Shown here piece after piece: positions 23,821-32,824 of a DNA stretch of 64,000 nucleotides (position 1 is the stretch's first letter; every line of letters begins with the position of its first letter). A model generated the notes under the pieces. It did no database searches. It had not been told where the DNA came from and saw only the letters and a list, made by a program, of their open reading frames with translations. Origin of the DNA: Thermoleophilaceae bacterium (lineage in GTDB: Bacteria; Actinomycetota; Thermoleophilia; Solirubrobacterales; Thermoleophilaceae); NCBI GenBank assembly GCA_040901445.1, contig JBBDYQ010000001.1:62001-126000 (forward strand), read 5' to 3'. Both the position numbers and the translations under genes were made by a program.

Positions 23821-25947
23821 CTACGCCTCCTCCCGCGCCGGCTGCAGCGGCGGCTGCGGTGACGGCTTGGTTCGCAGGAGCCGGGCGGGCAGAGCGGGGA
23901 GCCACCAGTTCCACCTGCCCATCAGCGACACCACCGCCGGCACGAGCAGGCCGCGGATGAGAGTGGCATCGAGCAGGATCCCCGCCGCGAGGCTGGTGGC
24001 GAACATCTTCGTGATCGTGTCCGGCGCCGACGCGAGCGCCGCGAAGGCGAAGAACAGGATGAGCGCCGCGCTGGTCACGAGCCGCCCGGTGTGCCCGAGC
24101 CCGCCGACGACCGCCTCGCGCGTGGACCCCGTGCGGTCGTACTCCTCCCGCATGCGGGACAGGATGAACACCTCGTAGTCCATCGAGAGCCCGAACAGGA
24201 AGGCGAACACCATGATCGGGATCCAGCTCTCAACCGCGCCGGTGGCCTCGATGCCCCAGATCGCCTCCGAGCCGTAGCCCTCCTGCCAGACGAGCACCAT
24301 GAAGCCGATCGCGGCCGCAAGCGAGATCAGGTTGAGCAGGACCGCCTTGAGCGGGAGCGCGAGCGAGCGCAGCGCGCGGGCCAGCAGGAGAAACGTGAGC
24401 AGGAGCACGAGGCCGATCATGAGGGGCGCGTTGTCGTAGACCGCGTCCACGAAGTCCGCGTTCTCCGGCCCCGAGCCGCCCACGGCCACGCCCGGCGGCG
24501 CCACTGCCCGCACGCGGTCGAGGATCGCGGCGCCGTCGTTGGAATACGGGTCCGCCGCGGGGACCACCCCCACGATCCGCGTGCCGCCGCCGCTCCAGTC
24601 CTCCGGAGCGGTGGTGGCCACCACACCGTCGACCTTCGCCAGGTCGGCCGCCACCTGCTCGGCCTGCGCCGCGGGCGCCACGACCTCGAACGGCGCCATC
24701 GCGCCTTGCCCGAGGCTCGAGCGCTGGAGATTGTCGAAGCCCTCGCGAGCGGGGCCGGAGCCGGCCAGCGACTCGGCGCTGGCGCTGCCGAGCTGCATGC
24801 TCAACGACGGGATGGCGAGCGCCAGCAGCAGTGCCACGGACACTCCCGCGGCGATCCAGCGATGACGCACGATCCATTCCGCCCAGCCGAACCAGCGCCC
24901 GTGCATGGTGGCCGCCCGCGTGGCGTGCTTGGAGCGGTCCAGCCGCGGGCCGATCGTGGCCAGGAGGACCGGCAGCAGCGTGAGCGCCACGGCCACGCTC
25001 ACCAGCGGGATGAGCAGGCCGCCGTAGCCGATGGAGCGCAGCGTGGGCACCGGCAGCGCGACCATGGCGAGCAGGCCGATGGCCACCGTGGTGCCGCTGA
25101 ACACCACCGCCTTGCCCGCCGTGCGCATGGACACGCGCACCGCGTCGACGTTCTCGCGGCCGTTCCCGCGCTCCTCGCGCCAGCGCATGACCACGAGCAG
25201 CGCGTAGTCGATGGCCACGCCGAGCCCGATCAGGGCGAGCAGGAACTGAACGATGATCGAGACGTCGGTGATGCTCGCGATGGGCCACAGGAGCAGGAAG
25301 GTGGTGGGGATCGAGAAGATCGCCATGAGCAGCGGGAGCAGGGCGAGGCGGATACCGAACAGCAGCGTGAGGATCACGAGCGCGCCGGTGCCGCCGATCA
25401 GGACCTCGAGGAGCAGCGCCGGGCCCTCGTCCTCCTCCGCCCCGCCCTGGAGGGCGAAGAAGCCCGTGACCTGCACCGGCGCGCCAGCGACGCTGACGCC
25501 CTCGACCGCCTCCTCGACCGCCGCCTCCTCCTCCGGGATCTCGAAGCCGCCGCTGAACTCCGGATAGACCAGCCCGAACGTCGTGCGGCCGTCCTCGGAC
25601 ACGAACGCGCGGTCGCCGGTGGAGGCATACGAGGCCACGCGGGCGTCTGGCACCGCGCGCTGGATGCGGTCGAAGGCACTGGCGAGCTCGGCGCGAGCCT
25701 CCGGCGAGTCCACGGTGGTGCCCTCGGGCAGCGTGACCACCGGGACGATGGGCGGCATCTGCCCGCCGGTGCCGTAGTCCTCGAGGATCTGCTGGTTGGT
25801 CTCGAACCCCTCGCCGGTGGAGCTGAAGCTCTCCGACAGCGAGTCGGTGGCGGGCCCCATGGCGGCGATGGCGGCGAGCAGGACCGCCACCCAGCCGATT
25901 ACGACCTTGCGGCGATGTCGGAGGACGACCTCCGTCAGGCGCTCCAT
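23821..25947 (-). CDS. MMPL/RND family membrane exporter
   Basis: A 708-residue transporter. It begins with one membrane helix (RKVVIGWVAVLLAAIAAMG), then an extracytoplasmic domain (about 40-180), a block of five or six helices including the GVAIDYALLVVMRWREE segment, a second external domain and a second helix block with SMDYEVFILSRMREEYDRTG. The duplicated D-Y motifs in these two helices are the proton-relay residues of MMPL proteins, which export lipids or drugs. A GGAGG sequence precedes the ATG. The TetR gene at 26009 is divergent, with an operator-like dyad between them. The cargo is unknown. Confidence 0.9.
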   Translation of the reverse strand: MERLTEVVLRHRRKVVIGWVAVLLAAIAAMGPATDSLSESFSSTGEGFETNQQILEDYGTGGQMPPIVPVVTLPEGTTVDSPEARAELASAFDRIQRAVPDARVASYASTGDRAFVSEDGRTTFGLVYPEFSGGFEIPEEEAAVEEAVEGVSVAGAPVQVTGFFALQGGAEEDEGPALLLEVLIGGTGALVILTLLFGIRLALLPLLMAIFSIPTTFLLLWPIASITDVSIIVQFLLALIGLGVAIDYALLVVMRWREERGNGRENVDAVRVSMRTAGKAVVFSGTTVAIGLLAMVALPVPTLRSIGYGGLLIPLVSVAVALTLLPVLLATIGPRLDRSKHATRAATMHGRWFGWAEWIVRHRWIAAGVSVALLLALAIPSLSMQLGSASAESLAGSGPAREGFDNLQRSSLGQGAMAPFEVVAPAAQAEQVAADLAKVDGVVATTAPEDWSGGGTRIVGVVPAADPYSNDGAAILDRVRAVAPPGVAVGGSGPENADFVDAVYDNAPLMIGLVLLLTFLLLARALRSLALPLKAVLLNLISLAAAIGFMVLVWQEGYGSEAIWGIEATGAVESWIPIMVFAFLFGLSMDYEVFILSRMREEYDRTGSTREAVVGGLGHTGRLVTSAALILFFAFAALASAPDTITKMFATSLAAGILLDATLIRGLLVPAVVSLMGRWNWWLPALPARLLRTKPSPQPPLQPAREEA

Positions 25948-25969
25948 TCCCTACCTCCGGGTATGATCT

Positions 25970-25984
25970 TTACACTCAGTGGAA
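25970..25984. promoter_or_regulatory. Candidate TetR operator between MMPL and tetR genes
   Basis: TT-x-CACT and AGTG-x-AA form a 15-bp dyad around C25977. It lies in the 61-bp gap between divergent starts. A direct repeat CTCCGGGTAT occurs on both sides (25955-25964 and 25992-26001), which could mark the two promoters. Confidence 0.55.
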
Positions 25985-26008
25985 GTTTCTACTCCGGGTA
26001 TATAGCAA

Positions 26009-26647
26009 ATGGATCCCACCCATGAGCTGTCGCTGCGCGAGCGCAAGAAGGAGCGCACGCGCAAGGCCATCTCCGACGCCGCCACCGAGCTGTTCGCGCA
26101 GCGCGGCTTCGACACCGTGACGATCGACGAGGTGGCCGCCGCTGCAGAGGTGTCCAAGAAGACGGTCTTCAACTACTTCGGCTGCAAGGAGGATCTCTTC
26201 TTCGACGAGGCCGAGGAGGCGAAGGCCCGGCTGCTCACGGCGGTGCGCGGGCGCGAGCCGGGGGAGTCGGTGCTGGCCGCCGTCCGCCGGGTGGCGCTCG
26301 CGAGCATCGGCCGGATGTGCTCGGGCGAGCAGCCGTGGATCGAGACGATGGGACGGCTGGTGGACGCCAGCCCCGCTCTCCGGGCACGGCAAGGCGAGAT
26401 CTTCGACGAGTTCGCGCACATCCTGGCGGAGGTCATCCGCGAGGAGATCGGCGCCGGCGAGGACGACGTCCGGCCCTACGTGGCCGGCCAGGCGATCCTC
26501 GCCGTGCAGCGATCGGTGCTGGAGAGCGCGCGCGGCCGCGTGGTCCGCGGCGAGCGCGGGAAAAGGCTGGCCACCGCGCTGCAGTCGGAGGCCGAGCGCG
26601 GCTACGAGCTACTCGACGCCGGGATGGCCGCGCTTACCCCTCGTTAG
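26009..26647 (+). CDS. TetR family transcriptional regulator
   Basis: A 212-residue repressor with a classical N-terminal DNA-binding domain (RERKKERTRKAISDAATELF, then TIDEVAAAAEVSKKTVFNYF) and a C-terminal helical ligand domain. It is divergent from the MMPL exporter gene and most likely represses it, releasing on binding an exported compound. It is also directly followed by the ABC exporter genes, and its stop codon TAG forms the first three bases of the TAGCAT before that operon. AT-rich GTATATAG lies immediately upstream of the ATG. Confidence 0.85.
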   Translation: MDPTHELSLRERKKERTRKAISDAATELFAQRGFDTVTIDEVAAAAEVSKKTVFNYFGCKEDLFFDEAEEAKARLLTAVRGREPGESVLAAVRRVALASIGRMCSGEQPWIETMGRLVDASPALRARQGEIFDEFAHILAEVIREEIGAGEDDVRPYVAGQAILAVQRSVLESARGRVVRGERGKRLATALQSEAERGYELLDAGMAALTPR

Positions 26648-26660
26648 CATCTCCGCACCC

Positions 26661-27608
26661 ATGGCACTCGCAATCGAGACTCGCGCGCTCCAGCGACGCT
26701 ATTCCGGCGACGTGCTCGCGGTCGCCGGCGTGGACCTCGCCGTGGAGACGGGGGAGATCTACGCCTTCCTAGGCCCCAACGGCGCGGGCAAGACCACGAC
26801 GGTGCGGATGCTCACCACACTGCTGCGGCCCACCGGCGGCAGCGCGTCGGTGGCCGGACACGACGTGGTGTCCGACGCCGCCGCCGTGCGCCGCGCCATC
26901 GGCGTGGCTCTCCAGGAGGCCGCCCTCGACCCGCTCATGACCGGCCGCGAGCTCATGCGGCTCCAGGCCACGCTCCACGGCATACGCGGAGCCGAGGCCG
27001 TGCGCCGCGCCGACGACCTGCTGGAGCGGGTCGGGCTCGTGCAGGCGGCCGATCGCCGCGTGGGCACGTACTCGGGCGGCATGCGCCGCCGGCTCGACCT
27101 CGGGGCGGCGCTCGTGCACGAGCCCAGCGTGCTCTTCCTGGACGAGCCCACCACGGGCCTCGACCCGGTCAGCCGGAAGTCGATCTGGGACGAGGTCCGC
27201 CGCCTCAACCACGAGGGCGCCACGATCTTCCTCACCACCCAGTACCTCGAGGAGGCCGACCAGCTGGCCGGTCGCGTGGGGATCATCGACGAGGGGCGGA
27301 TGGCGGCCGAGGGCACCCCTGCGTCGCTCAAGGCCGAGGTGGGCCGGCCGCACCTCGAGCTGTCGGTGGCGGGCGAGGGCGAGGGGCGCGCCCGCGAGGT
27401 CATGGAGCGCTTCGGCGAGCTGCTGCCAGGCCGCGACGGGCTGCTGATGGTGACGCTGGAGGGCGGCGCGAGCGGCGTGGCGCCGATCGTGCGGGCGCTC
27501 GACGACGCGGGGCTGGTGGTGGAGCACCTCGACGTGGTGCGCCCCACGCTCGACGACGTCTTCGTGGAGAAGACCGGGCGCCACCTCGAGGGCGCTGACG
27601 CCACATGA
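26661..27608 (+). CDS. ABC exporter ATP-binding protein, DrrA-like
   Basis: A 315-residue ATPase. Walker A is GPNGAGKTTTVRM, the signature YSGGMRRRLDLGAAL, Walker B VLFLDEPTTGLDP and the H-loop region FLTTQYLEEADQLA. A C-terminal extension of about 90 residues is typical of daunorubicin-resistance type ATPases. It energises the two permeases encoded next, with which it overlaps (ATGA) or is coupled. TAGCAT lies 10 nt before the ATG. Export of a hydrophobic compound or lipid is the family role; the substrate is not visible. Confidence 0.9.
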   Translation: MALAIETRALQRRYSGDVLAVAGVDLAVETGEIYAFLGPNGAGKTTTVRMLTTLLRPTGGSASVAGHDVVSDAAAVRRAIGVALQEAALDPLMTGRELMRLQATLHGIRGAEAVRRADDLLERVGLVQAADRRVGTYSGGMRRRLDLGAALVHEPSVLFLDEPTTGLDPVSRKSIWDEVRRLNHEGATIFLTTQYLEEADQLAGRVGIIDEGRMAAEGTPASLKAEVGRPHLELSVAGEGEGRAREVMERFGELLPGRDGLLMVTLEGGASGVAPIVRALDDAGLVVEHLDVVRPTLDDVFVEKTGRHLEGADAT

Positions 27609-28384
27609 TCGCCGCGCACGCCCGGGTGGTGGCGGGACTGGGGCGCCGGTCGGTGGTGAGCGCCTTCCGCAGACCGCAGTTCCTGGCGCCGATCATCATC
27701 TTCCCCTCGCTGTTCCTCGCCGTGAACACCGGCGGCGCAGGACGCGCCACCGAGATTCCGGGCTTTCCGGAGGTGGCCGGCTTCCTCGACTTCGAGCTGG
27801 CGGGCGCGATGCTGCAGTCCACGATGCTCGCGGGGATCTCCGGCGGCATCGCGCTGGCCATCGACATCGAGATGGGCTTCATCGACCGGCTGCTGGCCGC
27901 GCCGATCGCGCGCTGGACGATGGTGGCCGGCAGGCTCATGGCCACCTTCGTGCTGGGCTTCGTCGCGGCCGTGTGGTTCCTCGTCATCGGGCTCATGTTC
28001 GGCGCCGAGATCCAGGGCGGCGCGCTCGGCGTGCTGCTCGTGCTGTTGATGGTGCCGGCGTCGGCGGCGGCGTTCGGCGGGCTGGCGGCGGCCCTGGCCC
28101 TCTACACCGGGCGGGCCAGCGTCGTCCAGAGCATCTTCCCGCTGGTCTTCGTGATCATCTTCCTGTCGTCGGCGTTCTTCCCGCGCGAGCTGCTGCTGGA
28201 GCCGGCTTCGAGCATCGCCGACTGGAACCCGCTCAGCTTCATCGCAGAGGGGCTGCGCGACCCGATCGTCTCCGGCGTATCGGGGGGGCCGCTCGTCAAG
28301 GCGCTGGGCAGCATCGCCATCGTGGGGATGCTCGGCGTGGGGCTGAGCGCCGCGGCCCTGCGGGCAAGGTTGAGGGCGGCGTGA
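27605..28384 (+). CDS. ABC-2 type permease
   Basis: A 259-residue membrane protein with about six helices, including the segment DIEMGFIDRLLAAPIARWTMVAGRL that is characteristic of ABC-2 (DrrB-type) permeases. It overlaps the ATPase gene by ATGA and the next permease by GTGA, so the three are made in fixed proportion. The two permeases are similar to each other in the E/Q-x-GFIDRLL/GWFDRLL region, consistent with a heterodimeric channel. Confidence 0.85.
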   Translation: MIAAHARVVAGLGRRSVVSAFRRPQFLAPIIIFPSLFLAVNTGGAGRATEIPGFPEVAGFLDFELAGAMLQSTMLAGISGGIALAIDIEMGFIDRLLAAPIARWTMVAGRLMATFVLGFVAAVWFLVIGLMFGAEIQGGALGVLLVLLMVPASAAAFGGLAAALALYTGRASVVQSIFPLVFVIIFLSSAFFPRELLLEPASSIADWNPLSFIAEGLRDPIVSGVSGGPLVKALGSIAIVGMLGVGLSAAALRARLRAA

Positions 28385-29157
28385 GCGCGCGGTCGAGCAT
28401 GGCCACGCTCTGGGCGCTCATGCGGCGGGCGGTCAACGAGGTGGTACGGGTGCCGGGGGCCGCCATCCCCGCGATCCTCGCGCCGGCGATCTTCATGCTC
28501 GGGATCACGGCGGTCTTCGGGAAGCTCACCGTCCTCCCCGGCTTCACGAGCGAGAGCTACATGACGTTCATCATCGCCATCAGCCTTCTGCAGGGAGCGG
28601 GCTTCACCGGGGCGGCCACGGGGGTCAACCTCGCCCGTGACATCGAGCAGGGCTGGTTCGACCGCCTGCTGGCCTCCCCCGCTCCGCGCTGGGTGCTGCT
28701 GCTGGGCACGGTGCTCTCGGCCAGCATGCGCTCGCTCATGCCGATGACCGTCCTGCTCGTGGTGGGCTTCGCGCTCGGCGTGGACTTCCCCGGCTTCGAC
28801 GGCCTGGCGCTCGCGATCCTGCTCGTGGCGCTGTTCAGCGCCGTGATCGCCTTCTACGCCATCGCGCTGGCGCTGCGCTTCCGCACGCAGCAGGCGGCGC
28901 CGCTCATGCAGGCCGGCACGTTCATGGCGGTCCTGTTCACCACCTCCTACGCGCCGCTGGACCTGCTCGAGGGCTGGCTGCACGACGTGGCCGAGGTCAA
29001 CCCCGTCACGAAGGTCGTCGAGGCCGTGCGCCAGGGCTTCGTGGCCGACGTGACCTGGGCCGACACCTGGCCGGGCCTGGTGGCCCTCGCCGGGCTGGGC
29101 GTGGTGCTCGGGGCGCTGGCGCTGCGGGGGATGGCGAGGACGGCCGAGCGCGGCTAA
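28381..29157 (+). CDS. ABC-2 type permease, second subunit
   Basis: A 258-residue membrane protein with about six helices and the DIEQGWFDRLLASPAPRWVLL segment matching ABC-2 permeases. The start is a GTG overlapping the upstream stop as GTGA; the longer open frame is a shadow of the first permease. It probably pairs with the permease at 27605 and the ATPase at 26661. Downstream a CGTCCCG/CGGGACG stem-loop closes the operon. Confidence 0.85.
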   Translation: MSARSSMATLWALMRRAVNEVVRVPGAAIPAILAPAIFMLGITAVFGKLTVLPGFTSESYMTFIIAISLLQGAGFTGAATGVNLARDIEQGWFDRLLASPAPRWVLLLGTVLSASMRSLMPMTVLLVVGFALGVDFPGFDGLALAILLVALFSAVIAFYAIALALRFRTQQAAPLMQAGTFMAVLFTTSYAPLDLLEGWLHDVAEVNPVTKVVEAVRQGFVADVTWADTWPGLVALAGLGVVLGALALRGMARTAERG

Positions 29158-29179
29158 CGGGCCGCCACGACGCACCGAT

Positions 29180-29216
29180 CGTCCCGCACTGCGCGCCATG
29201 GGGGTGCTCCGGGACG
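29180..29216. terminator. Stem-loop terminator between ABC permease and P450 genes
   Basis: CGTCCCG (29180-29186) pairs with CGGGACG (29210-29216), and GCAC/GTGC extends the inner stem. The flank CGGGACGTTCG echoes the stems at 23758-23802 and 52841-52884. It lies between convergent transcripts. Confidence 0.7.
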
Positions 29217-29238
29217 TTCGGCGCTGCGGGCGGGCGCG

Positions 29239-30546
29239 TCAGGCCGGGGCGGGCTCCACCGCCGGCATCGCGGAGCGCCGCACCAGCACCGCCTCGGCGC
29301 CGCGGGCCGGCACCTGCGTCACGTGCCGCGGGCGGATGGCCTCGGGCTCGGGCCGGGCGGGACGCAGCTCTGCGCGCTCGAGCACCGTGCGCAGCACCGT
29401 GCGCATTTCGAAGCTCGCGAACGCCGCGCCCAGGCAGCGCCGGCGCCCACCGCCGAACGGGATCCAGGTATTGGGCGCGGGCGAGCCGTCGAGGAAGCGC
29501 TCGGGACGGAAGGCCTGCGGGTCCGGATGGTGGCGCGGATCGGACTGGACGAGCGAGATCGCGGGCAGGACGTTGGCGCCGGCGGGGAGCACGTGCCCGG
29601 CGACCTCGGTGTCGCGCGTGAGCTTGCGCACCACGTCGCTGATCACCGGGCGCACCCGCAGCGTCTCCTGTACGACGGCATCGAGGTACTCGTCGTCGAG
29701 CTCGCGTGCTCGGGCGAGGGCGGCCGGGGTGCGCAGCAGCCGCTCGAACACCCACGCGAGGCCGGTCGTGGTGGTCTCGTGGCCGGCCACCAGCAGCGTG
29801 ATGACCTCGTCGCGCAGCTCAGCGTCGCTCATCGCCCCGCCGTCCTCGTCGCGCGCGGCCACCAGCATCGACAGCACGTCCTCGCGCTCGCCGAGGCGCG
29901 GGTCCGCCCGCCGGTCGGCGATCTCGTCGAACAGCAGGGCGTCGATCCGCCGCTGGAGAGCCCGGTAGCGCCGCCACGGGCCCACCCGCTCGAGCTCGGG
30001 GCGCAGGATCATGAGCTGGATGAGCGGGCTGATCGCGGACAGCCGCGGAAGCAGCCGCCGCAGCTCGTCGCGGCGCGCGCCCTCCACGCCGATGACGACA
30101 CTCAAGATGACCTCGAGCGTGATGGCGCGCAGGCGCGGATGCAGCCGGAACGGGCTGCCCACGGGCCAGCGCTCGACCTCTGCGGCCGCGACGTCAGCCA
30201 TCGTCTGGCCGTAGCGGCGCACGTTCTCGCCGTGGAACGGCGGCAGCATGAGCTTGCGCTGGCGCAGGTGGCGCTCCTCGTCGAGCACCAGCACCGAGGC
30301 GGGGCCGAGGATCTCGGACAGGACGGCGTTGCCCTCACCCGCGTGGAAGACGGCGGGGTCGCCGGCGAAGACCGCCTTGATCTCCTCGGGGTCGGCCACG
30401 TAGACACACGCGCCCAGCGGCGGGATCCAGACCGTGAACACGTCGCCGTAGCGGCGCCGGCACCAGTCCAGGGTGGGCAGGGTGCGGTGCCAGAGCAGGA
30501 GGCCCTGCACGAGCTTGGGGAACGGCGGTCCGGGCGGGAGCGCCAT
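29239..30546 (-). CDS. Cytochrome P450
   Basis: A 435-residue soluble P450. The I-helix oxygen-activating motif is AGHETT, the K-helix is ETLR, the meander/PERF region is FRPERFL, and the heme-binding loop is FGGGRRRCLG with the thiolate Cys near 371. It begins LPPGPPFPKLVQGLLLWHR without a membrane anchor. TATAGT lies 8 nt before the ATG. The gene is clearly paralogous to the P450 at 43102 (same LMLPPFHGE, LLVAGHETT and IPFGGG context). No ferredoxin partner is encoded nearby. Substrate unknown. Confidence 0.9.
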   Translation of the reverse strand: MALPPGPPFPKLVQGLLLWHRTLPTLDWCRRRYGDVFTVWIPPLGACVYVADPEEIKAVFAGDPAVFHAGEGNAVLSEILGPASVLVLDEERHLRQRKLMLPPFHGENVRRYGQTMADVAAAEVERWPVGSPFRLHPRLRAITLEVILSVVIGVEGARRDELRRLLPRLSAISPLIQLMILRPELERVGPWRRYRALQRRIDALLFDEIADRRADPRLGEREDVLSMLVAARDEDGGAMSDAELRDEVITLLVAGHETTTTGLAWVFERLLRTPAALARARELDDEYLDAVVQETLRVRPVISDVVRKLTRDTEVAGHVLPAGANVLPAISLVQSDPRHHPDPQAFRPERFLDGSPAPNTWIPFGGGRRRCLGAAFASFEMRTVLRTVLERAELRPARPEPEAIRPRHVTQVPARGAEAVLVRRSAMPAVEPAPA

Positions 30547-30578
30547 GGCTCCGCACTATACGGCGGCCAGCGTGGCGC

Positions 30579-31661
30579 TCAGGGCGTGAACTTCACCGTC
30601 ATCACGTCGCCGTCGCGCATCGCGTAGTCGCGGCCCTCCAGGCGCAGCGTGCCGCGCTCGCGCGCCCCGGCGTAGCCGCCGGCGTCCACGAGCTCGTCCC
30701 AGGCCACCACCTCGGCGCGGACGAACCCCTTCTGGATGTCGGTGTGGACCTTCCCGGCGGCGCCCCACGCGCTGGTGCCGCGCTCGATCGCATGCGCCCG
30801 AGCCTCCTTGGCCTCACCCGCGGTGAAGAACGAGATCAGGTCGAGCAGCTCGAATGCCCCGCGGATCACGCGGTCGAGGCCGGACTCCCCGGCGCCCAGC
30901 TCCGCGCGCATGACCTCCGCCTCCTCGTCGTCGAGCTCGGACAGCTCCGCCTCGATGCGCGCGCTGATGGCCACCGCGCCGGCGTCGGCGGAAGCGGCCC
31001 GCCCGGCGATCGCCGGCGGCACGTCGAGCCCGTCCCCCTCGCCGACGTTGGCCACGTACAGCACCGGCTTGGAGGTGAGCGGCTGGAGGTTGCGCAGCGC
31101 GTCCGGGGCGTCGGCCGGCAGCGGCACGGTGCGCGCCGGGCGGCCCTCTCCCAGCGCGGCCACCAGCTCGCGCAGCCAGGCCTCCTCGGCCATGAGCGCC
31201 CTGTCGAGCGAGCGGGCCTGGCGGATGACCCGCTCGAGCCGCCGCTCGGCCTGCTCGAGGTCGGAGTAGATCAGCTCGGTCTCGATGGTCTCGGCGTCCG
31301 CCCCCGGGTCCACGCGGCCCTCGGGGTGCACGACCTGAGCGTCCTCGTGGGCGCGGACCACGTGGAGGATGGCGTCGGTCTCGCGGATGTTGGCGAGGAA
31401 CTGGTTGCCCAAGCCCTCCCCTTCGTGGGCCCCGCGCACGAGCCCGGCGATGTCGTGGAAGGCGATCGTCTCGTACACGACCGGCGTGGAGCCCAGCGTG
31501 GCCGCCACGCGGTCCAGGCGCTCGTCCGGCACACCCACGATGGCCATGTTGGGTTCGAGCGTGGTGAACGGGTAGTTGGCGGCCTCTGCCCCAGCGCGCG
31601 TGAGCGCGTTGAAGAGCGAGGACTTGCCGGCGTTGGGCAGCCCGACGATGCCGACCTTCAC
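30579..31661 (-). CDS. ychF: Redox-regulated ATPase/GTPase YchF
   Basis: A 360-residue Obg-family P-loop protein. Motifs: GLPNAGKSSLFNAL (G1), the conserved YPFTTLEPN switch, DIAGLVRGAHEGEGLGNQFL (G3), and a C-terminal TGS domain starting near LISFFTAGEAKEARA with the conserved AAGKVHTDIQKGFVRAEV. YchF binds the ribosome and preferentially hydrolyses ATP in most species. The GTG start at 31661 is supported by GAGAGG upstream and overlaps the phosphatase stop as GTGA. Confidence 0.95.
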   Translation of the reverse strand: MKVGIVGLPNAGKSSLFNALTRAGAEAANYPFTTLEPNMAIVGVPDERLDRVAATLGSTPVVYETIAFHDIAGLVRGAHEGEGLGNQFLANIRETDAILHVVRAHEDAQVVHPEGRVDPGADAETIETELIYSDLEQAERRLERVIRQARSLDRALMAEEAWLRELVAALGEGRPARTVPLPADAPDALRNLQPLTSKPVLYVANVGEGDGLDVPPAIAGRAASADAGAVAISARIEAELSELDDEEAEVMRAELGAGESGLDRVIRGAFELLDLISFFTAGEAKEARAHAIERGTSAWGAAGKVHTDIQKGFVRAEVVAWDELVDAGGYAGARERGTLRLEGRDYAMRDGDVMTVKFTP

Positions 31662-32164
31662 GCGATCCTCTCTTCCGTCACCCGCGCCAGCTCGGCCACC
31701 GCCATGCCGAGTGCGGCACCCGCCAGCGAGTCGGACGGGTAGTGCACCCCCACGTAGGGCCGCGACAGCGCCATGGCGGCCGCCGCGCCGTAGAGCGGAA
31801 GCGCCGGCAGCCGCTCGCTGAGCGCCCTCGCCCCCGCGAACGAGGTGGACGCGTGGGCGCTGGGGTAGGAGAGACCCGTGACCGTGGGAGACAGGGCGGG
31901 CAGGTCCTCCAGCAGCGGCCGCGCGCGCCGGATGAGCACCTTCACGACGATGTTGAGCGCGTACGTGAGCACCACCACGACCGCTGCCCGCCCATACGCG
32001 TGCCGGCCGCGCGGGTCGCGCAGCGCCGCGATCCCCGCGATGGCGAGCCACAAGGCCCCGTGCTCGCCCAGGCGCGTGAAGGTCAGGACGGCGCGCTCGA
32101 GCGGCGGCTGATGGAGGCGGGTACGCAGGACTCGCAGCAGCGCCGTGTCAAGGGTGGCGAGCAC
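31658..32164 (-). CDS. PAP2 family membrane phosphatase
   Basis: A 168-residue membrane protein with the three phosphatase motifs: K-x6-RP (KVLIRRARP), PSAH (YPSAHASTS), and SR-x5-H-x3-D (SRPYVGVHYPSD). Family members dephosphorylate lipid phosphates, such as undecaprenyl pyrophosphate or phosphatidate, on the outer face of the membrane. About four hydrophobic helices are present, so it is a short form. It precedes ychF with a GTGA overlap; a functional relation between the two is not expected. Confidence 0.85.
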   Translation of the reverse strand: MLATLDTALLRVLRTRLHQPPLERAVLTFTRLGEHGALWLAIAGIAALRDPRGRHAYGRAAVVVVLTYALNIVVKVLIRRARPLLEDLPALSPTVTGLSYPSAHASTSFAGARALSERLPALPLYGAAAAMALSRPYVGVHYPSDSLAGAALGMAVAELARVTEERIA

Positions 32165-32179
32165 GGCGGGCGGCGCCGC

Positions 32180-32401
32180 TCAGAAGCCGACCTTGTGGTC
32201 CTCGGTGTCCAGCCGGATGTAGAGGACCTGGGAGAGGTCGATCGAGACCTCGGAGTCCTGCGTCTTCACCTCGTGCCAGCGGCTCGACCGGTCGTCGTCG
32301 AGCGCCTTTCGCAGGCTCTTGTACTCGTCACCGGTGATCCGCAGGGCGAGCACCTGCCCGCCCTGGAAGCCGATGTCCACGCGCGTCGCGGCGTTCTCCA
32401 A
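32180..32401 (-). CDS. Small conserved-looking protein, unknown function
   Basis: A 73-residue product beginning at a TTG one base after the epimerase stop codon (L-E-N-A-A-T-R-V-D-I). The sequence alternates strands and turns (DIGFQGGQVLALRITGDEY, then VSIDLSQVLYIRLDTED), which suggests a small beta domain. The tight 1-bp spacing after the methylmalonyl-CoA epimerase gene indicates co-expression. The longer frame upstream is a shadow. I do not recognise the family and infer no function. Confidence 0.6.
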   Translation of the reverse strand: MENAATRVDIGFQGGQVLALRITGDEYKSLRKALDDDRSSRWHEVKTQDSEVSIDLSQVLYIRLDTEDHKVGF

Positions 32402-32402
32402 T

Positions 32403-32813
32403 TCAGTGCTCCTCCGCCGGCTCCACGAGCTCGGTGAGCACGCCGCCGGTGGTCGTCGGGTGCAGGAATGCGACGCGGCTGTCGCGGATGCCGCGGCGGG
32501 GCGTCTCGTCGATGAGGCGCAGGCCCGCCGCGCGGACCGCCTCCAGCGCCGCGTCGATGTCGTCGGTCGTGTAGGCGACGTGGTGCATGCCGGGCCCGTT
32601 CCTCTGAAGGAACTTGCCGACACCCGTGTCGGGCGAGAGCGGCCTCAGCAGCTCCACGTGGCCGTCGCCCACCTCGAGCAGCACGGCCTCGACGCCCTGC
32701 TCCTCCACCGTCTCGCGGTGCTCGACGGTCATCTCGAAGCCCTTGCCGTAGAGCTCGATGGCCGCGTCGAGGTCCTCGACGGCGACGCCGATGTGGTCGA
32801 TTCGCCCGAACAC
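32403..32813 (-). CDS. mce: Methylmalonyl-CoA epimerase (VOC fold)
   Basis: A 136-residue VOC metalloenzyme made of two beta-alpha-beta3 repeats. Metal ligands are visible as H in DHIGVAVED, E in HVELLRPL, H in MHHVAY and E in LTELVEP. It interconverts (R)- and (S)-methylmalonyl-CoA in the pathway from propionyl-CoA to succinyl-CoA. The start is GTG at 32813, 8 nt after TAGACT, whose TAG is the stop codon of the upstream lysE-like gene. Mutase genes are not in the window. Confidence 0.85.
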   Translation of the reverse strand: MFGRIDHIGVAVEDLDAAIELYGKGFEMTVEHRETVEEQGVEAVLLEVGDGHVELLRPLSPDTGVGKFLQRNGPGMHHVAYTTDDIDAALEAVRAAGLRLIDETPRRGIRDSRVAFLHPTTTGGVLTELVEPAEEH

Positions 32814-32824
32814 GCGGCGGGAGT

